Shown piece after piece: positions 7,853 to 15,876 of a stretch of 64,000 nucleotides of DNA (position 1 is the first letter of the stretch; every line of letters begins with the position of its first letter). The notes under the pieces are model-generated. The model worked only from the letters and a program-made list of their open reading frames with translations. It did no database searches and was not told the origin of the DNA. The position numbers and the translations under genes are program-made. This stretch comes from Streptomyces fumanus. GTDB taxonomy: Bacteria; Actinomycetota; Actinomycetes; Streptomycetales; Streptomycetaceae. The stretch is from assembly GCF_014655295.1 (NCBI RefSeq), contig NZ_BNBI01000002.1:372001-436000 (forward strand). Direction: 5' to 3'.

Positions 7853-8446
7853 ATGACGGGAAGGCCGGGGCAGATGGCATCTGAACAAATGGCCGAGCGG
7901 CCGGAACGACCCGGCCCCGACGGCCGCGCGGGCGCCGGCCCCGACAAAGGCTCCCCGACCCCCGCCGACCCGCCCCGGGACCCCGCCGCCCTGCCGCCGC
8001 CGCGCCCCCTGGACGCCATCGACCAGGACATCCTGCGCATGCTCCAGGCCGACGGCCGCGCCTCGATACGGTCGGTCGCCGAGCGGGTCCACGTCTCCCG
8101 CGCCAACGCCTACGCCCGCATCAACCGGCTCGTCGAGGACGGCGTCATCCGGGGCTTCAGCGCCCGCGTCGACCATGAGCGCGCCGGGCAGGGCACCTCG
8201 GCGTACATCACGCTGAAGATCGTGCAGAACACCTGGCGCGCGGTGCGCGAACAGCTCCGGGAGCTGCCCGGCGCCTCCCACATCGCCCTGGTGGGCGGCG
8301 ACTTCGACGTCCTGCTGCTGGTGCACACGCCGGACAACCGGGCCCTGCGCGAGCTGGTCCTCACCCGCATCCAGGCGATCCCGGAGGTGCTCAGCACCCG
8401 CACCCTGCTGGTCTTCGAGGAACAGGACCTCGAACCCCGCGGCTGA
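7853..8446 (+). CDS. Lrp/AsnC family transcriptional regulator, divergent from bkd (BkdR-like)
   Basis: A 197-residue Lrp/AsnC regulator. After a disordered Pro/Ala-rich N-terminus of about 50 residues comes the winged HTH: LDAIDQDILRMLQADGRASI and VAERVHVSRANAYARINRLVEDGVIRGF in two consecutive stretches. Then follows the RAM/AsnC ligand-binding domain (HIALVGGDFDVLLLV). Lrp proteins sense amino acids, and a divergent Lrp gene next to bkd is a known arrangement in Streptomyces, so control of branched-chain 2-oxoacid oxidation is the likely role. The start is uncertain: ATG 7853 has only a weak ribosome site, and ATG 7874 is an alternative removing 7 residues. The bkd target is inferred from position. 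Confidence 0.85.
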   Translation: MTGRPGQMASEQMAERPERPGPDGRAGAGPDKGSPTPADPPRDPAALPPPRPLDAIDQDILRMLQADGRASIRSVAERVHVSRANAYARINRLVEDGVIRGFSARVDHERAGQGTSAYITLKIVQNTWRAVREQLRELPGASHIALVGGDFDVLLLVHTPDNRALRELVLTRIQAIPEVLSTRTLLVFEEQDLEPRG

Positions 8447-8537
8447 CGGCCCCGCGCACCGGCCACCCCACGCCGCCGCTCCACCGCGCAGCGCCCGGCA
8501 GTGTCAGGGCCCGCCCCCGCCGGCGGCCCCCGCCGCG

Positions 8538-9128
8538 TCACCCGCCGGTCCGCAGCCCCCCGAACACCAGCCGCACCACCGCGTCCACCACCTCGCGCTC
8601 GGCCGAGCCCCGGCCGTCGGGCCGGTACCACTCGACGATCGAGTTGACCATCCCGAAGACCAGCCGGGTCGCGAGCCGCACCTCCACGTCCCCGCGCACG
8701 TCCCCCTCGGCCGCCGCCGCCCGCAGCAGCTCGGCCACCCGGTGGTCGAACTCGCGCCGCCGCTCCAGCGCCCACCGCTCGGTCCCGGTGTTCCCGCGCA
8801 CCCGCAGCAGCAGCGTCACGTACGGCAGCTCGGCCATGAGCACCTCGACCGTGCGCCGTACGACGTGCTCCAGTTGCTCGGCGGCGGTCCCCACGCGCGC
8901 GTGCTCCTCGTCGAGGATGCCGAACAGCCCGTCCAGGGCCCGGCTCACGGCCCGGCGCAGCAGCTCCTCCTTGCCGGAGACGTGGTGGTAGATCGAGGAC
9001 TTGGAGATGCCGGCCGCCTTGGACAGGTGCTCCATGGAGGTGCCGTCGTAGCCGCGTTCGTTGAAGACCCGCACGGCGACGGTCAGCAGCGTGTCGGGGG
9101 TGTACGTGTCGCGCTTGGCGGTGGTCAT
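8538..9128 (-). CDS. TetR/AcrR family regulator of the paa-type cluster
   Basis: A 196-residue TetR protein. The N-terminal HTH (LLTVAVRVFNERGYDGTSMEHL, then AAGISKSSIYHHVSGKEELL) is canonical. The C-terminal ligand domain is of the class found beside fatty-acid and phenylacetate genes (PaaR-like). The ATG at 9128 overlaps the stop of the upstream 3-hydroxyacyl-CoA dehydrogenase by 4 nt, so it is made from the same transcript. The palindrome ACCGATCGTTCGGT before that operon is the expected binding site, giving autoregulation. Acyl-CoA thioesters, perhaps phenylacetyl-CoA, are the probable inducers by family analogy. A near-copy of the site before bkd suggests a wider regulon. Confidence 0.85.
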   Translation of the reverse strand: MTTAKRDTYTPDTLLTVAVRVFNERGYDGTSMEHLSKAAGISKSSIYHHVSGKEELLRRAVSRALDGLFGILDEEHARVGTAAEQLEHVVRRTVEVLMAELPYVTLLLRVRGNTGTERWALERRREFDHRVAELLRAAAAEGDVRGDVEVRLATRLVFGMVNSIVEWYRPDGRGSAEREVVDAVVRLVFGGLRTGG

Positions 9129-10642
9129 GAGGGACTGTCCTCCCGCTTGTCGGAGGCGTGGGCGTGGCGGTAGAGCGCCAGGGACGGCGCGTAGCGGCCA
9201 CAAGGGTCCCGCAGGTGCAACTCGTCCAAGAGGTCGTAGGCCCATTCCCGGCCGAGCGCCCGGCTCCAAGCGAAGGGACCGAGGGGGTAGTTGACGCCCA
9301 GACGCATCGCGGTGTCCACGTCCTCCTCGGTGGCGACGCCCTTGGCGACGGCGTCGTGCGCCAGGTCGATGATCCGGGCCACCGTGCGGGCGACGATCAT
9401 GCCGGGGACGTCGCCGATGACGCTGACCTTCTTGCCGAGCGCCTGGAAGAGGCCGATGGCCTCGGCGAGCGTGCGGGGCGCGGTGTCCTGGGAGGCGGCC
9501 AGGGCGATCCGGGTGGCCTTGCGGTAGTCCAGGGCGAGGTCGAAGTAGACGACGTCGCGGAACTCGGCGGAGGTCTGGCCGTCGGCGAGGACGAGCTGCC
9601 CGCCGCCGGGCAGCACCAGCCGGGTGCCGTGGTCCTCGGGTTCCTCGCGGACCTCGATGCCCGCCTCGCGGATCAGCGCGAGCAGCTCGCCGGCCGGTCC
9701 GAGGCCGCCCTCGGCGACGACGTGGGCGGGCGGGTCGGCCGGTTCGGCGGTGTGCGGCTCGGGGCGGTCGGCGCCGTCCCGGTAGTCGTACCAGCCCTGT
9801 CCGCTCTTGCGGCCGAGGCGGCCGGACTCGACCAGGCGGCGCTGGGCGAGCGAGGGGGTGAACCGCGCGTCCTGGAAGAAGGACTGCCACACGGAGTGGG
9901 TGACGGCCTCGTTGACGTCCTGGCCGATGAGGTCGGTCAGTTTGAACGCGCCCATCCGGAAGCCGCCCGACTCGCGCAGCACGGCGTCGATGGTGGCCGG
10001 GTCGGCGGCCTGGGCCTCGTACACCGCGAGGGCCTCGGCGTAGAAGGGCCGGGCGATGCGGTTGACGATGAAGCCGGGGGTGTCGGCGCAGGCGACCGGC
10101 GTCTTGCCCCAGGCGCGGGCCGTCTCGTACGCGCGCGTGGCCGACGACACGTCGGTGGCGAACCCGGAGACCACCTCCACCAGCGGCAGCAGCGGCGCGG
10201 GGTTGAAGAAGTGCAGGCCGACGAGGCGGCCGGGCCGGGCGAGGGCGCCGGCGACGGCCGTGACGGACAGGGAGGAGGTGTTGGTGGCGAGCAGGCAGTC
10301 CGCGGCGACGACGTCCTCCAGCGCGCGGAACAGCTCCCGCTTGACGTCCAGCTTCTCCACGACGGCCTCCACCACCAGCGCGCAGTCGGCCAGTTCGGCG
10401 AGGTCCTCGGCGGGCCGGAGCCGGGCGCGGGCCGCGTCCCGGTCGGCGGCGGCGAGACGGTCCTTGCGCACGAGCCGGTCGAGCCGGGCGCCGATCGCGT
10501 CGGCGGCCTCCCGCGCCCGACCGGGGGCCGCGTCGTACAACCGCACGGGATGACCGGCGACCAGGGCGACCTGGGCGATGCCCTGGCCCATGGTGCCGGT
10601 GCCGACGACGGCCACGGGGCTGCTGAGGTCGAGTGCTGTCAT
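9125..10642 (-). CDS. 3-hydroxyacyl-CoA dehydrogenase (PaaH/PaaC type)
   Basis: A 505-residue NAD-dependent 3-hydroxyacyl-CoA dehydrogenase. The Rossmann loop VAVVGTGTMGQGIAQVA is at the N-terminus. ATNTSSLSVTAVAGAL and GLHFFNPAPLLPLVEVV are the catalytic Ser/His region, and TPGFIVNRIARPFYAEAL opens the C-terminal domain. The length reflects a second C-terminal 3HCDH domain (from about DVPGMIVARTVARIIDLA), typical of the phenylacetate-pathway PaaH subfamily. It would oxidise 3-hydroxyadipyl-CoA or a similar beta-hydroxyacyl-CoA. It is transcribed with the TetR gene and divergently from paaN. No ring-epoxidising paaABCDE genes are in the window, so the pathway assignment rests on family and context. 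Confidence 0.88.
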   Translation of the reverse strand: MTALDLSSPVAVVGTGTMGQGIAQVALVAGHPVRLYDAAPGRAREAADAIGARLDRLVRKDRLAAADRDAARARLRPAEDLAELADCALVVEAVVEKLDVKRELFRALEDVVAADCLLATNTSSLSVTAVAGALARPGRLVGLHFFNPAPLLPLVEVVSGFATDVSSATRAYETARAWGKTPVACADTPGFIVNRIARPFYAEALAVYEAQAADPATIDAVLRESGGFRMGAFKLTDLIGQDVNEAVTHSVWQSFFQDARFTPSLAQRRLVESGRLGRKSGQGWYDYRDGADRPEPHTAEPADPPAHVVAEGGLGPAGELLALIREAGIEVREEPEDHGTRLVLPGGGQLVLADGQTSAEFRDVVYFDLALDYRKATRIALAASQDTAPRTLAEAIGLFQALGKKVSVIGDVPGMIVARTVARIIDLAHDAVAKGVATEEDVDTAMRLGVNYPLGPFAWSRALGREWAYDLLDELHLRDPCGRYAPSLALYRHAHASDKREDSPS

Positions 10643-10698
10643 GTGCGCGATCCTCCCGCACGGGGTTTTCCACAGATGCGGCGGTCCCCCTTGTCCCG

Positions 10699-10712
10699 AC
10701 CGATCGTTCGGT
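10699..10712. promoter_or_regulatory. TetR-type operator ACCGATCGTTCGGT between paaN and the dehydrogenase operon
   Basis: The 14-bp palindrome fits ACCGNNCGNNCGGT, which resembles the actinobacterial PaaR motif as I recall it. On the plus strand it lies exactly between a candidate -35 (TTGTCC, 10691-10696) and -10 (TACTCT, 10713-10718), so a bound repressor would block paaN transcription. The promoter elements are inferred. Confidence 0.65.
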
Positions 10713-10802
10713 TACTCTAGCCCTGTCCGGCCGTTCCCGCCCGGGTTCCGCCCAGGCCGTGGACTCGACGAAGAGTTCCGTCAGACGAGGAGTTGGTCCC
10801 GC

Positions 10803-12497
10803 ATGGCCGCCGCACTGACCGCGTCCACCCTGCTCGCCGAGCACCGGCCCACCCTCGACCAGGCGCTGGAAGCGATCCGCACGCGCGCGTACTGGTCCCC
10901 GCACCCCGAGCACCCCAAGGCGTACGGCGAGGAGCACGGCAGCCTGGACGCGGCGGCGGGCCGGGCCGCCTTCGACGCCCTGCTCGGCACCCGCCTCGAC
11001 CTCGGCCAGCCCGGCACCGACGACTGGGTGGGCGGCGAGGTCTCCCCGTACGGCATCGGGCTGGGCGTGAGCTATCCGCACCCGGACCTCGACGTGCTGC
11101 TCCCCGCCATGCGGGCCGGCCAGCGGGCCTGGCGGGACGCCGGGCCCGAGCAGCGCGCGCTGGTCTGCCTGGAGATCCTGAAGCGAATCAGCGCCCGGAC
11201 GCACGAGTTCGCGCTCGCGGTGATGCACACCTCCGGCCAGGCGTTCCTGATGGCGTTCCAGGCGGGCGGCCCGCACGCGCAGGACCGCGGCCTGGAGGCG
11301 GTGGCGTACGCGTACGCGGAACAGGTCCGCACCCCCGAGGCCGCGGAGTGGACCAAGCCGCAGGGCAAGCGCGACCCGCTGCGGCTGACCAAGCGGTTCA
11401 CGCCGGTCCCGAGGGGCATCGGCCTGGTGATCGGCTGCAACACCTTCCCCACGTGGAACGGCTACCCGGGCCTGTTCGCCTCCCTGGCCACGGGCAACGC
11501 GGTGCTGGTCAAGCCGCACCCGCGCGCGGTGCTGCCGCTGGCCCTCACCGTGCGGACCGCCCGCGAGGTGCTCACGGAGGCCGGTTTCGACCCCAACCTG
11601 GTGGCGCTGGCCGCCGAGCGCCCCGGCGAGGGCATCGCCAAAACCCTCGCCACCCGCCCGGAGATCCGGATCATCGACTACACCGGCTCGACCGGCTTCG
11701 GCGACTGGCTGGAGACGCACGCCCGCCAGGCCCAGGTCTTCACCGAGAAGGCCGGGGTCAACACGGTGGTCGTGGAGTCCACCGACGACTACCGGGGGAT
11801 GCTCGCCAACCTGGCCTTCTCGCTCTCCCTCTACAGCGGCCAGATGTGCACCACCCCGCAGAACCTGCTGATCCCCCGCGACGGCATCCGCACCGACCAG
11901 GGCCCGAAGTCCTACGACGAGGTGGTCGCCGACCTCGCCCGCGCGGTCGACGCCCTGCTCGGCGACGACGCCCGGGCCAACGCCCTGCTGGGCGCGATCG
12001 TCAATCCGGACGTCAAGGCCCGGCTGGAGGCCGCCGCCGGTCTCGGCGAGGTCGCCCTCGCCTCCCGCGCGGTGACCCACCCGGACTTCCCCGGCGCGAC
12101 CGTGCGCACCCCGGTGATCGTCAAGCTGGACGGCACCAAGCCGGACGACCGGGCCGCCTGTCTGAGCGAGTGCTTCGGCCCCGTCTCCTTCGCCGTCGCG
12201 GTCGACTCGGCGGCGGACGCGCTGGAGCTGCTGCGCCGGAGCGTCCGGGAGAAGGGCGCGATGACGGTCGGCGCGTACACCACCGACGCGGAGGTCGAGC
12301 GGGCCGTGGAGGAGGTCTGCCTGGAGGAGGCCGCCCAGCTCTCCCTCAACCTCACCGGCGGGGTGTACGTCAACCAGACGGCCGCCTTCTCCGACTTCCA
12401 CGGCTCCGGCGGCAACCCGGCGGCCAACGCGACCCTCACGGACGCCGCGTTCGTGGCGAGCCGCTTCCGGATGATCGAGGTCCGCCGCGAGGCATAG
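10803..12497 (+). CDS. paaN: PaaN-type aldehyde dehydrogenase (phenylacetate degradation)
   Basis: A 564-residue aldehyde dehydrogenase-superfamily protein of the PaaN2-like group found in Actinobacteria. The ALDH landmarks are PRGIGLVIGCNTFPTWN (the substrate/NAD region), GNAVLVKPHP, the IIDYTGSTGFGDWL nucleotide segment, EKAGVN, the catalytic cysteine in SGQMCTTPQNLL, and CLSECFGPVSF near the C-terminus. Such proteins are thought to oxidise an open-chain semialdehyde intermediate of phenylacetyl-CoA breakdown. Unlike E. coli PaaZ there is no hydratase domain. The ATG at 10803 follows a GAGGAG stretch 11 nt upstream. It is divergent from the dehydrogenase-TetR operon and shares its operator. 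Confidence 0.9.
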   Translation: MAAALTASTLLAEHRPTLDQALEAIRTRAYWSPHPEHPKAYGEEHGSLDAAAGRAAFDALLGTRLDLGQPGTDDWVGGEVSPYGIGLGVSYPHPDLDVLLPAMRAGQRAWRDAGPEQRALVCLEILKRISARTHEFALAVMHTSGQAFLMAFQAGGPHAQDRGLEAVAYAYAEQVRTPEAAEWTKPQGKRDPLRLTKRFTPVPRGIGLVIGCNTFPTWNGYPGLFASLATGNAVLVKPHPRAVLPLALTVRTAREVLTEAGFDPNLVALAAERPGEGIAKTLATRPEIRIIDYTGSTGFGDWLETHARQAQVFTEKAGVNTVVVESTDDYRGMLANLAFSLSLYSGQMCTTPQNLLIPRDGIRTDQGPKSYDEVVADLARAVDALLGDDARANALLGAIVNPDVKARLEAAAGLGEVALASRAVTHPDFPGATVRTPVIVKLDGTKPDDRAACLSECFGPVSFAVAVDSAADALELLRRSVREKGAMTVGAYTTDAEVERAVEEVCLEEAAQLSLNLTGGVYVNQTAAFSDFHGSGGNPAANATLTDAAFVASRFRMIEVRREA

Positions 12498-12526
12498 CCC
12501 CACGGGGACCACGGCACCCCGGACGC

Positions 12527-13276
12527 TCAGACGGCGTGCGGCGCCCCCAGGCTCCAGTGGTACAGCGTCATCGCCACACTGGTCGCGAGGTTGTAGCTGG
12601 AGACCTGGGGCCGCATCGGCAGCGCCACCAAGTGGTCGGCCCGCGCGCGCAGTTCGGGCGAGAGCCCGCTGCGCTCGGAGCCGAAGGCGAGCAGCGCCCC
12701 GTCCGGCAGCTTCGTCCCCCGGATGTCCTCGCCCTCCGGGTCGAGGGCGTACAGGGGCCCGGCGGGCAGGTCCCCCACGGCCAGCCGCTCCACGGCGGTG
12801 GCGAAGTGCAGCCCCGCCCCGCCGCGCACCACCGCCGGGTGCCAGGGGTCGAGGGTGCCGGTGGTGACCACCCCGGTCGCGCCGAACCCGGCGGCCAGCC
12901 GGATCACCGCGCCCGCGTTGCCGAGGTTGCGCGGGTTGTCCAGGACCACGACGGGCGCGGTGCGCGGCGTCCGCGCCAGGCGCGCCAGCCCGGCCTCCCG
13001 GGCGGGCCGTACGGCGAGGGCGGCGACCTCGGTGGGATGCGGACGCGGCACCAGGGAGGCGTACGCCGCCCGCCCCACCTCGGTCAGCAGGGCGTCCAGG
13101 GTGTCCCGGACGTCCGGGGCGAGGGCGTCGGCGAGGGCGAGCGCCGCCGCCCGGTCGGCGGTCACCGCGACCGGCACCTCGGCCCCGAAGCGCAGCGCGT
13201 GCTTGAGCGCGTGGAAGCCGTCGAGCAGCACACAGGTGCCGGCCAGGCCGTGCCAGGCGCGCAGGGGGTCGCTCAT
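12527..13276 (-). CDS. SpoU/TrmH family RNA 2'-O-methyltransferase
   Basis: A 249-residue SPOUT-class methyltransferase with an N-terminal substrate-binding domain and the trefoil-knot domain. The three family motifs are visible: NPRNLGNAGAVIRLA (motif 1), LLAFGSERSGLS (motif 2) and LPMRPQVSSYNLATSVAM (motif 3). It uses S-adenosylmethionine to methylate a ribose in tRNA or rRNA. The exact nucleotide is unknown. The ATG at 13276 overlaps the stop of the upstream HTTM gene by 4 nt, so it is the last gene of a DUF5819-HTTM-methyltransferase operon. No terminator hairpin is obvious before the convergent paaN end, only 29 bp away. Confidence 0.88.
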   Translation of the reverse strand: MSDPLRAWHGLAGTCVLLDGFHALKHALRFGAEVPVAVTADRAAALALADALAPDVRDTLDALLTEVGRAAYASLVPRPHPTEVAALAVRPAREAGLARLARTPRTAPVVVLDNPRNLGNAGAVIRLAAGFGATGVVTTGTLDPWHPAVVRGGAGLHFATAVERLAVGDLPAGPLYALDPEGEDIRGTKLPDGALLAFGSERSGLSPELRARADHLVALPMRPQVSSYNLATSVAMTLYHWSLGAPHAV

Positions 13277-14586
13277 GCCCCCGACCCTACGTGCGCCTGC
13301 CCGGCACCCCTTCCGTCACCGTCCCCGGAACCGGACCCGGCCTCGGCCTCGGACCCGGCCTCGGAGCCGGCCTCGGAGCCGGCCTCGGACCCGGCCTCGG
13401 CCTGGGCGTCAGCATCGACGTCCGCGTCGCCTCCCGCCACCCGGTCCCCACGCCGCACCGACCGCCCCCACCGCCGCGCCGCCCCGTCACCGACCCGGCG
13501 CAGGAAGGACGTGGGCAGGAACACCGCGTCGGCCGCGATCATCGCCAGCGAGAAGAACGGCAGCCCCAGCACCACGGCGATCACGGCATGCTCGGTCATC
13601 ATGGCCGCCAGCAGCACGTTCTTCACCCGCCGGTTGAACAGCGTGAACGGGAAGGCGACCTGCACCGCGACCGTCCCGTAGGTGATCAGCATGACCATGG
13701 TGCCGCTGAACGACAGCAGGTCGCCGAGGGCCGGCCAGGGCGAGAAGTAGTCCAGGTGCAGCGGGTAGTAGACCGCGGTGCCGTCCTGCCAGCGCGAGCC
13801 CTGCACCTTGTACCAGCCGGCCGTCGCGTAGATCAGACACGCCTCGGCCATGATCACCAGCAGGGCGCCGTTGTGCGCGGTGTTGGCGATCACGTCCAGC
13901 AGGATGCGCGGCTCACCGCCCTTCGCCCGGCGCTCCACGACCCACCACAGGGCCTGCGCCAGCCACAGCGTCCACAGCAGCATCGGCACGAACCACTCGC
14001 TGCCCAGCCTCCCGGGCAACGTCACGACGGCCAGCGCGATCCCCAGGACGACCCACAGCACCGGGCCGAGCCGGTCCGGTACCCGTTCGCCACGCGCGCG
14101 TGCCGCCTCCGTGCGCCGGGCCCGGCGGGCGTCCAGCGACCAGACCCGGGCGCAGCGGGTGAAGACCAGGTAGACGCTCATCAGGTGCAGGACGTTGTCA
14201 CCGCCGTCGCCCATGAAGACGCTGCGGTTCTGCAGCGACAGCACCCCGGTCATGAACAGCGCCGACGCGGCCCGGGTGCGCCAGCCCAGCAGCAGCGCCG
14301 CCGCGGACAGCACGGCGAGCGCGTACACCGCCTCGAACCAGAGCCGGCCGTCGGTCAGCATCAGCAGCGAGAACGCGCCGTTGCCGTCGATCAGCCGTTC
14401 GGCCAGCGACCAGCTCCAGGGCCCGTCGGGGCCGTACAGCTCGTGGCGGTGGGGGAGTTCGCGCAGCAGGAACAGCAGCCAGGTCGCGGCGAAGCCGATC
14501 CGGACCACGGCGGTCTGGTACGGGCCGAGGGCAGCGCCGGTGACGCGGGCGATCCCGCGGGAGACCGACAGGGCGACGTCGTTCAC
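13273..14586 (-). CDS. HTTM domain membrane protein (vitamin K-dependent carboxylase-like)
   Basis: A 437-residue integral membrane protein with about seven hydrophobic segments and the HTTM (horizontally transferred transmembrane) domain related to gamma-glutamyl carboxylase. Recognisable parts are RIGFAATWLLFLLRELPHR near the N-terminus, GDGGDNVLHL, IYATAGWYKVQGSRWQDGTA and the YFSPWPALGDLL region. No catalytic role is proven for bacterial single-domain members. The C-terminal ~50 residues are a low-complexity acidic tail with SEAG repeats made by 12-bp DNA repeats (about 13330-13400). The GTG start at 14586 has GGAGG 8 nt upstream and overlaps the DUF5819 stop (GTGA). It is expected to work with the DUF5819 partner. 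Confidence 0.85.
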   Translation of the reverse strand: MNDVALSVSRGIARVTGAALGPYQTAVVRIGFAATWLLFLLRELPHRHELYGPDGPWSWSLAERLIDGNGAFSLLMLTDGRLWFEAVYALAVLSAAALLLGWRTRAASALFMTGVLSLQNRSVFMGDGGDNVLHLMSVYLVFTRCARVWSLDARRARRTEAARARGERVPDRLGPVLWVVLGIALAVVTLPGRLGSEWFVPMLLWTLWLAQALWWVVERRAKGGEPRILLDVIANTAHNGALLVIMAEACLIYATAGWYKVQGSRWQDGTAVYYPLHLDYFSPWPALGDLLSFSGTMVMLITYGTVAVQVAFPFTLFNRRVKNVLLAAMMTEHAVIAVVLGLPFFSLAMIAADAVFLPTSFLRRVGDGAARRWGRSVRRGDRVAGGDADVDADAQAEAGSEAGSEAGSEAGSEAEAGSGSGDGDGRGAGQAHVGSGA

Positions 14587-15296
14587 GCGACGCCTCCTTC
14601 CGCCTCGTCGGCGGGCACCCGCCACCAGGGCAGCTCGCGGGTCTCCGACCGGTCCGTGAGGCGCTCACCGCTCCACCGGGGCGGCGTCACCGCCGTGGCC
14701 CGGGAGCGGAACTGGACCCGGTCCAGGACGTCGCCCGGCCGGGACGCGCCCGCCCGGTCCAGCCGCATCACCGCGATCCGGCGCAGATACGCCTCGGAGA
14801 GCGAACCGCGCACGCCCACCGGCCGGTTGCCGGAGTCGTGGGTGGCGACGTAGAAGTCCCAGGCGCGGCGCAGCTCGTTCTGCTGGGTGTGGCTCGGTAC
14901 CGGGTTGCCGTCGATGGCCCGGCCGTCCTGCGCGGACAGGCCGTACCAGCCGGTGGTGCGTATCCCGCCGTCGGCGGTGCGCAGCTCGGCGCGGACCTCG
15001 ACGGCCACGTTCTGCTGGAGCGGGTTGGGCGCGAACAGCTTCCAGTTCTGCTCGAACTCCGGGTAGATCCACTCCTCGATCGCCCGGCCGTGCCGCTTGG
15101 TGACCGTGTTGGCGGGGGCGACGTGCAGGAACGTCATGCCGATGTGGACGCAGACCGTGACGGCCACCACGGCCAGCGCGAGCGCGGCGCCGACCTGGTA
15201 GCGCGGCGAGAGCGCGGCGACGCCGGTACGGGTGTCGGCGTCGGCCGGTCCGTCCGGTCCGTGCCGGGCGTCCGGCCCCGTGTCGTACCCGTCCAT
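14583..15296 (-). CDS. DUF5819 family membrane-anchored protein
   Basis: A 237-residue protein with one N-terminal membrane helix (VGAALALAVVAVTVCVHIG, about residues 36-54) and an extracytoplasmic domain containing the family hallmark YPEFEQNWKLFAPNP. DUF5819 proteins commonly sit directly beside HTTM genes in Actinobacteria, as here, where the two overlap by 4 nt. The partnership is clear but the biochemical role is unknown. I chose ATG 15296 (MDGYDTGPDARHG), with a GGGG stretch 7 nt upstream, over an in-frame GTG at 15359 that would add 21 residues without a good ribosome site. The 143 bp upstream to the rhodanese gene probably hold the operon promoter. Confidence 0.82.
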   Translation of the reverse strand: MDGYDTGPDARHGPDGPADADTRTGVAALSPRYQVGAALALAVVAVTVCVHIGMTFLHVAPANTVTKRHGRAIEEWIYPEFEQNWKLFAPNPLQQNVAVEVRAELRTADGGIRTTGWYGLSAQDGRAIDGNPVPSHTQQNELRRAWDFYVATHDSGNRPVGVRGSLSEAYLRRIAVMRLDRAGASRPGDVLDRVQFRSRATAVTPPRWSGERLTDRSETRELPWWRVPADEAEGGVA

Positions 15297-15439
15297 TGCG
15301 CCCCGTTCCCCGATCCCGGTCTCCGTCTCCCCGCCCGCCCCGTGCGCCACCGGACGCACCGCGGGACTCGAACGGGGGACACCTTACGGCCCTCGCCGGG
15401 GGCGGGCACGGGCTGTGGAAAACCTGACCGGGGGCGCGG

Positions 15440-15787
15440 CTAGAGCACGTGTCCCGGCTCGCCGGAGTCGGTGACGACGGGCTTGCCGGCGGCGGCCCAC
15501 ACCTGCATCCCGCCGTCCACGTTGACCGCGTCGACGCCCTGCTGGACCAGGTACATGGTGACCTGCGCCGAGCGTCCGCCGGAGCGGCAGATGACGTGCA
15601 CCCGCCCGTCCTGCGGCGCGGCCTCGGTCAGCTCGCCGTACCGGGCCACGAACTCGCTGATCGGGATGTGCAGGGCGCCCTCGGCGTGCCCCGCCGCCCA
15701 CTCGTCGTCCTCCCGGACGTCCAGCAGGAAGTCGTCGTCCTTGAGGTCCGTGACCTCGACCGTGGGCACACCAGCTCCGAAACTCAT
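15440..15787 (-). CDS. Single-domain rhodanese-like protein
   Basis: A 115-residue rhodanese-fold protein covering one complete domain. FLLDVREDDEWAAGHAEGALHI is the family start, and VICRSGGRSAQV holds the active-site loop with the catalytic Cys68. The six-residue loop after the Cys (RSGGRS) is the usual sulfurtransferase size. It may carry a persulfide for thiolation or detoxification. No specific acceptor is indicated by the neighbours. The ATG at 15787 is the only sensible start, and the upstream 89 bp separate it from the J-domain-like gene. It may be an independent unit, as no overlap links it to the downstream DUF5819 operon. Confidence 0.87.
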   Translation of the reverse strand: MSFGAGVPTVEVTDLKDDDFLLDVREDDEWAAGHAEGALHIPISEFVARYGELTEAAPQDGRVHVICRSGGRSAQVTMYLVQQGVDAVNVDGGMQVWAAAGKPVVTDSGEPGHVL

Positions 15788-15876
15788 GCCCCCGACGCTA
15801 CCGGAACCCCGCCCGGTGCCGCCCGCCCCAGCGGTTCCGCCAATCCCGCCGCACACGCACACGCCGGCTCGCCGGC

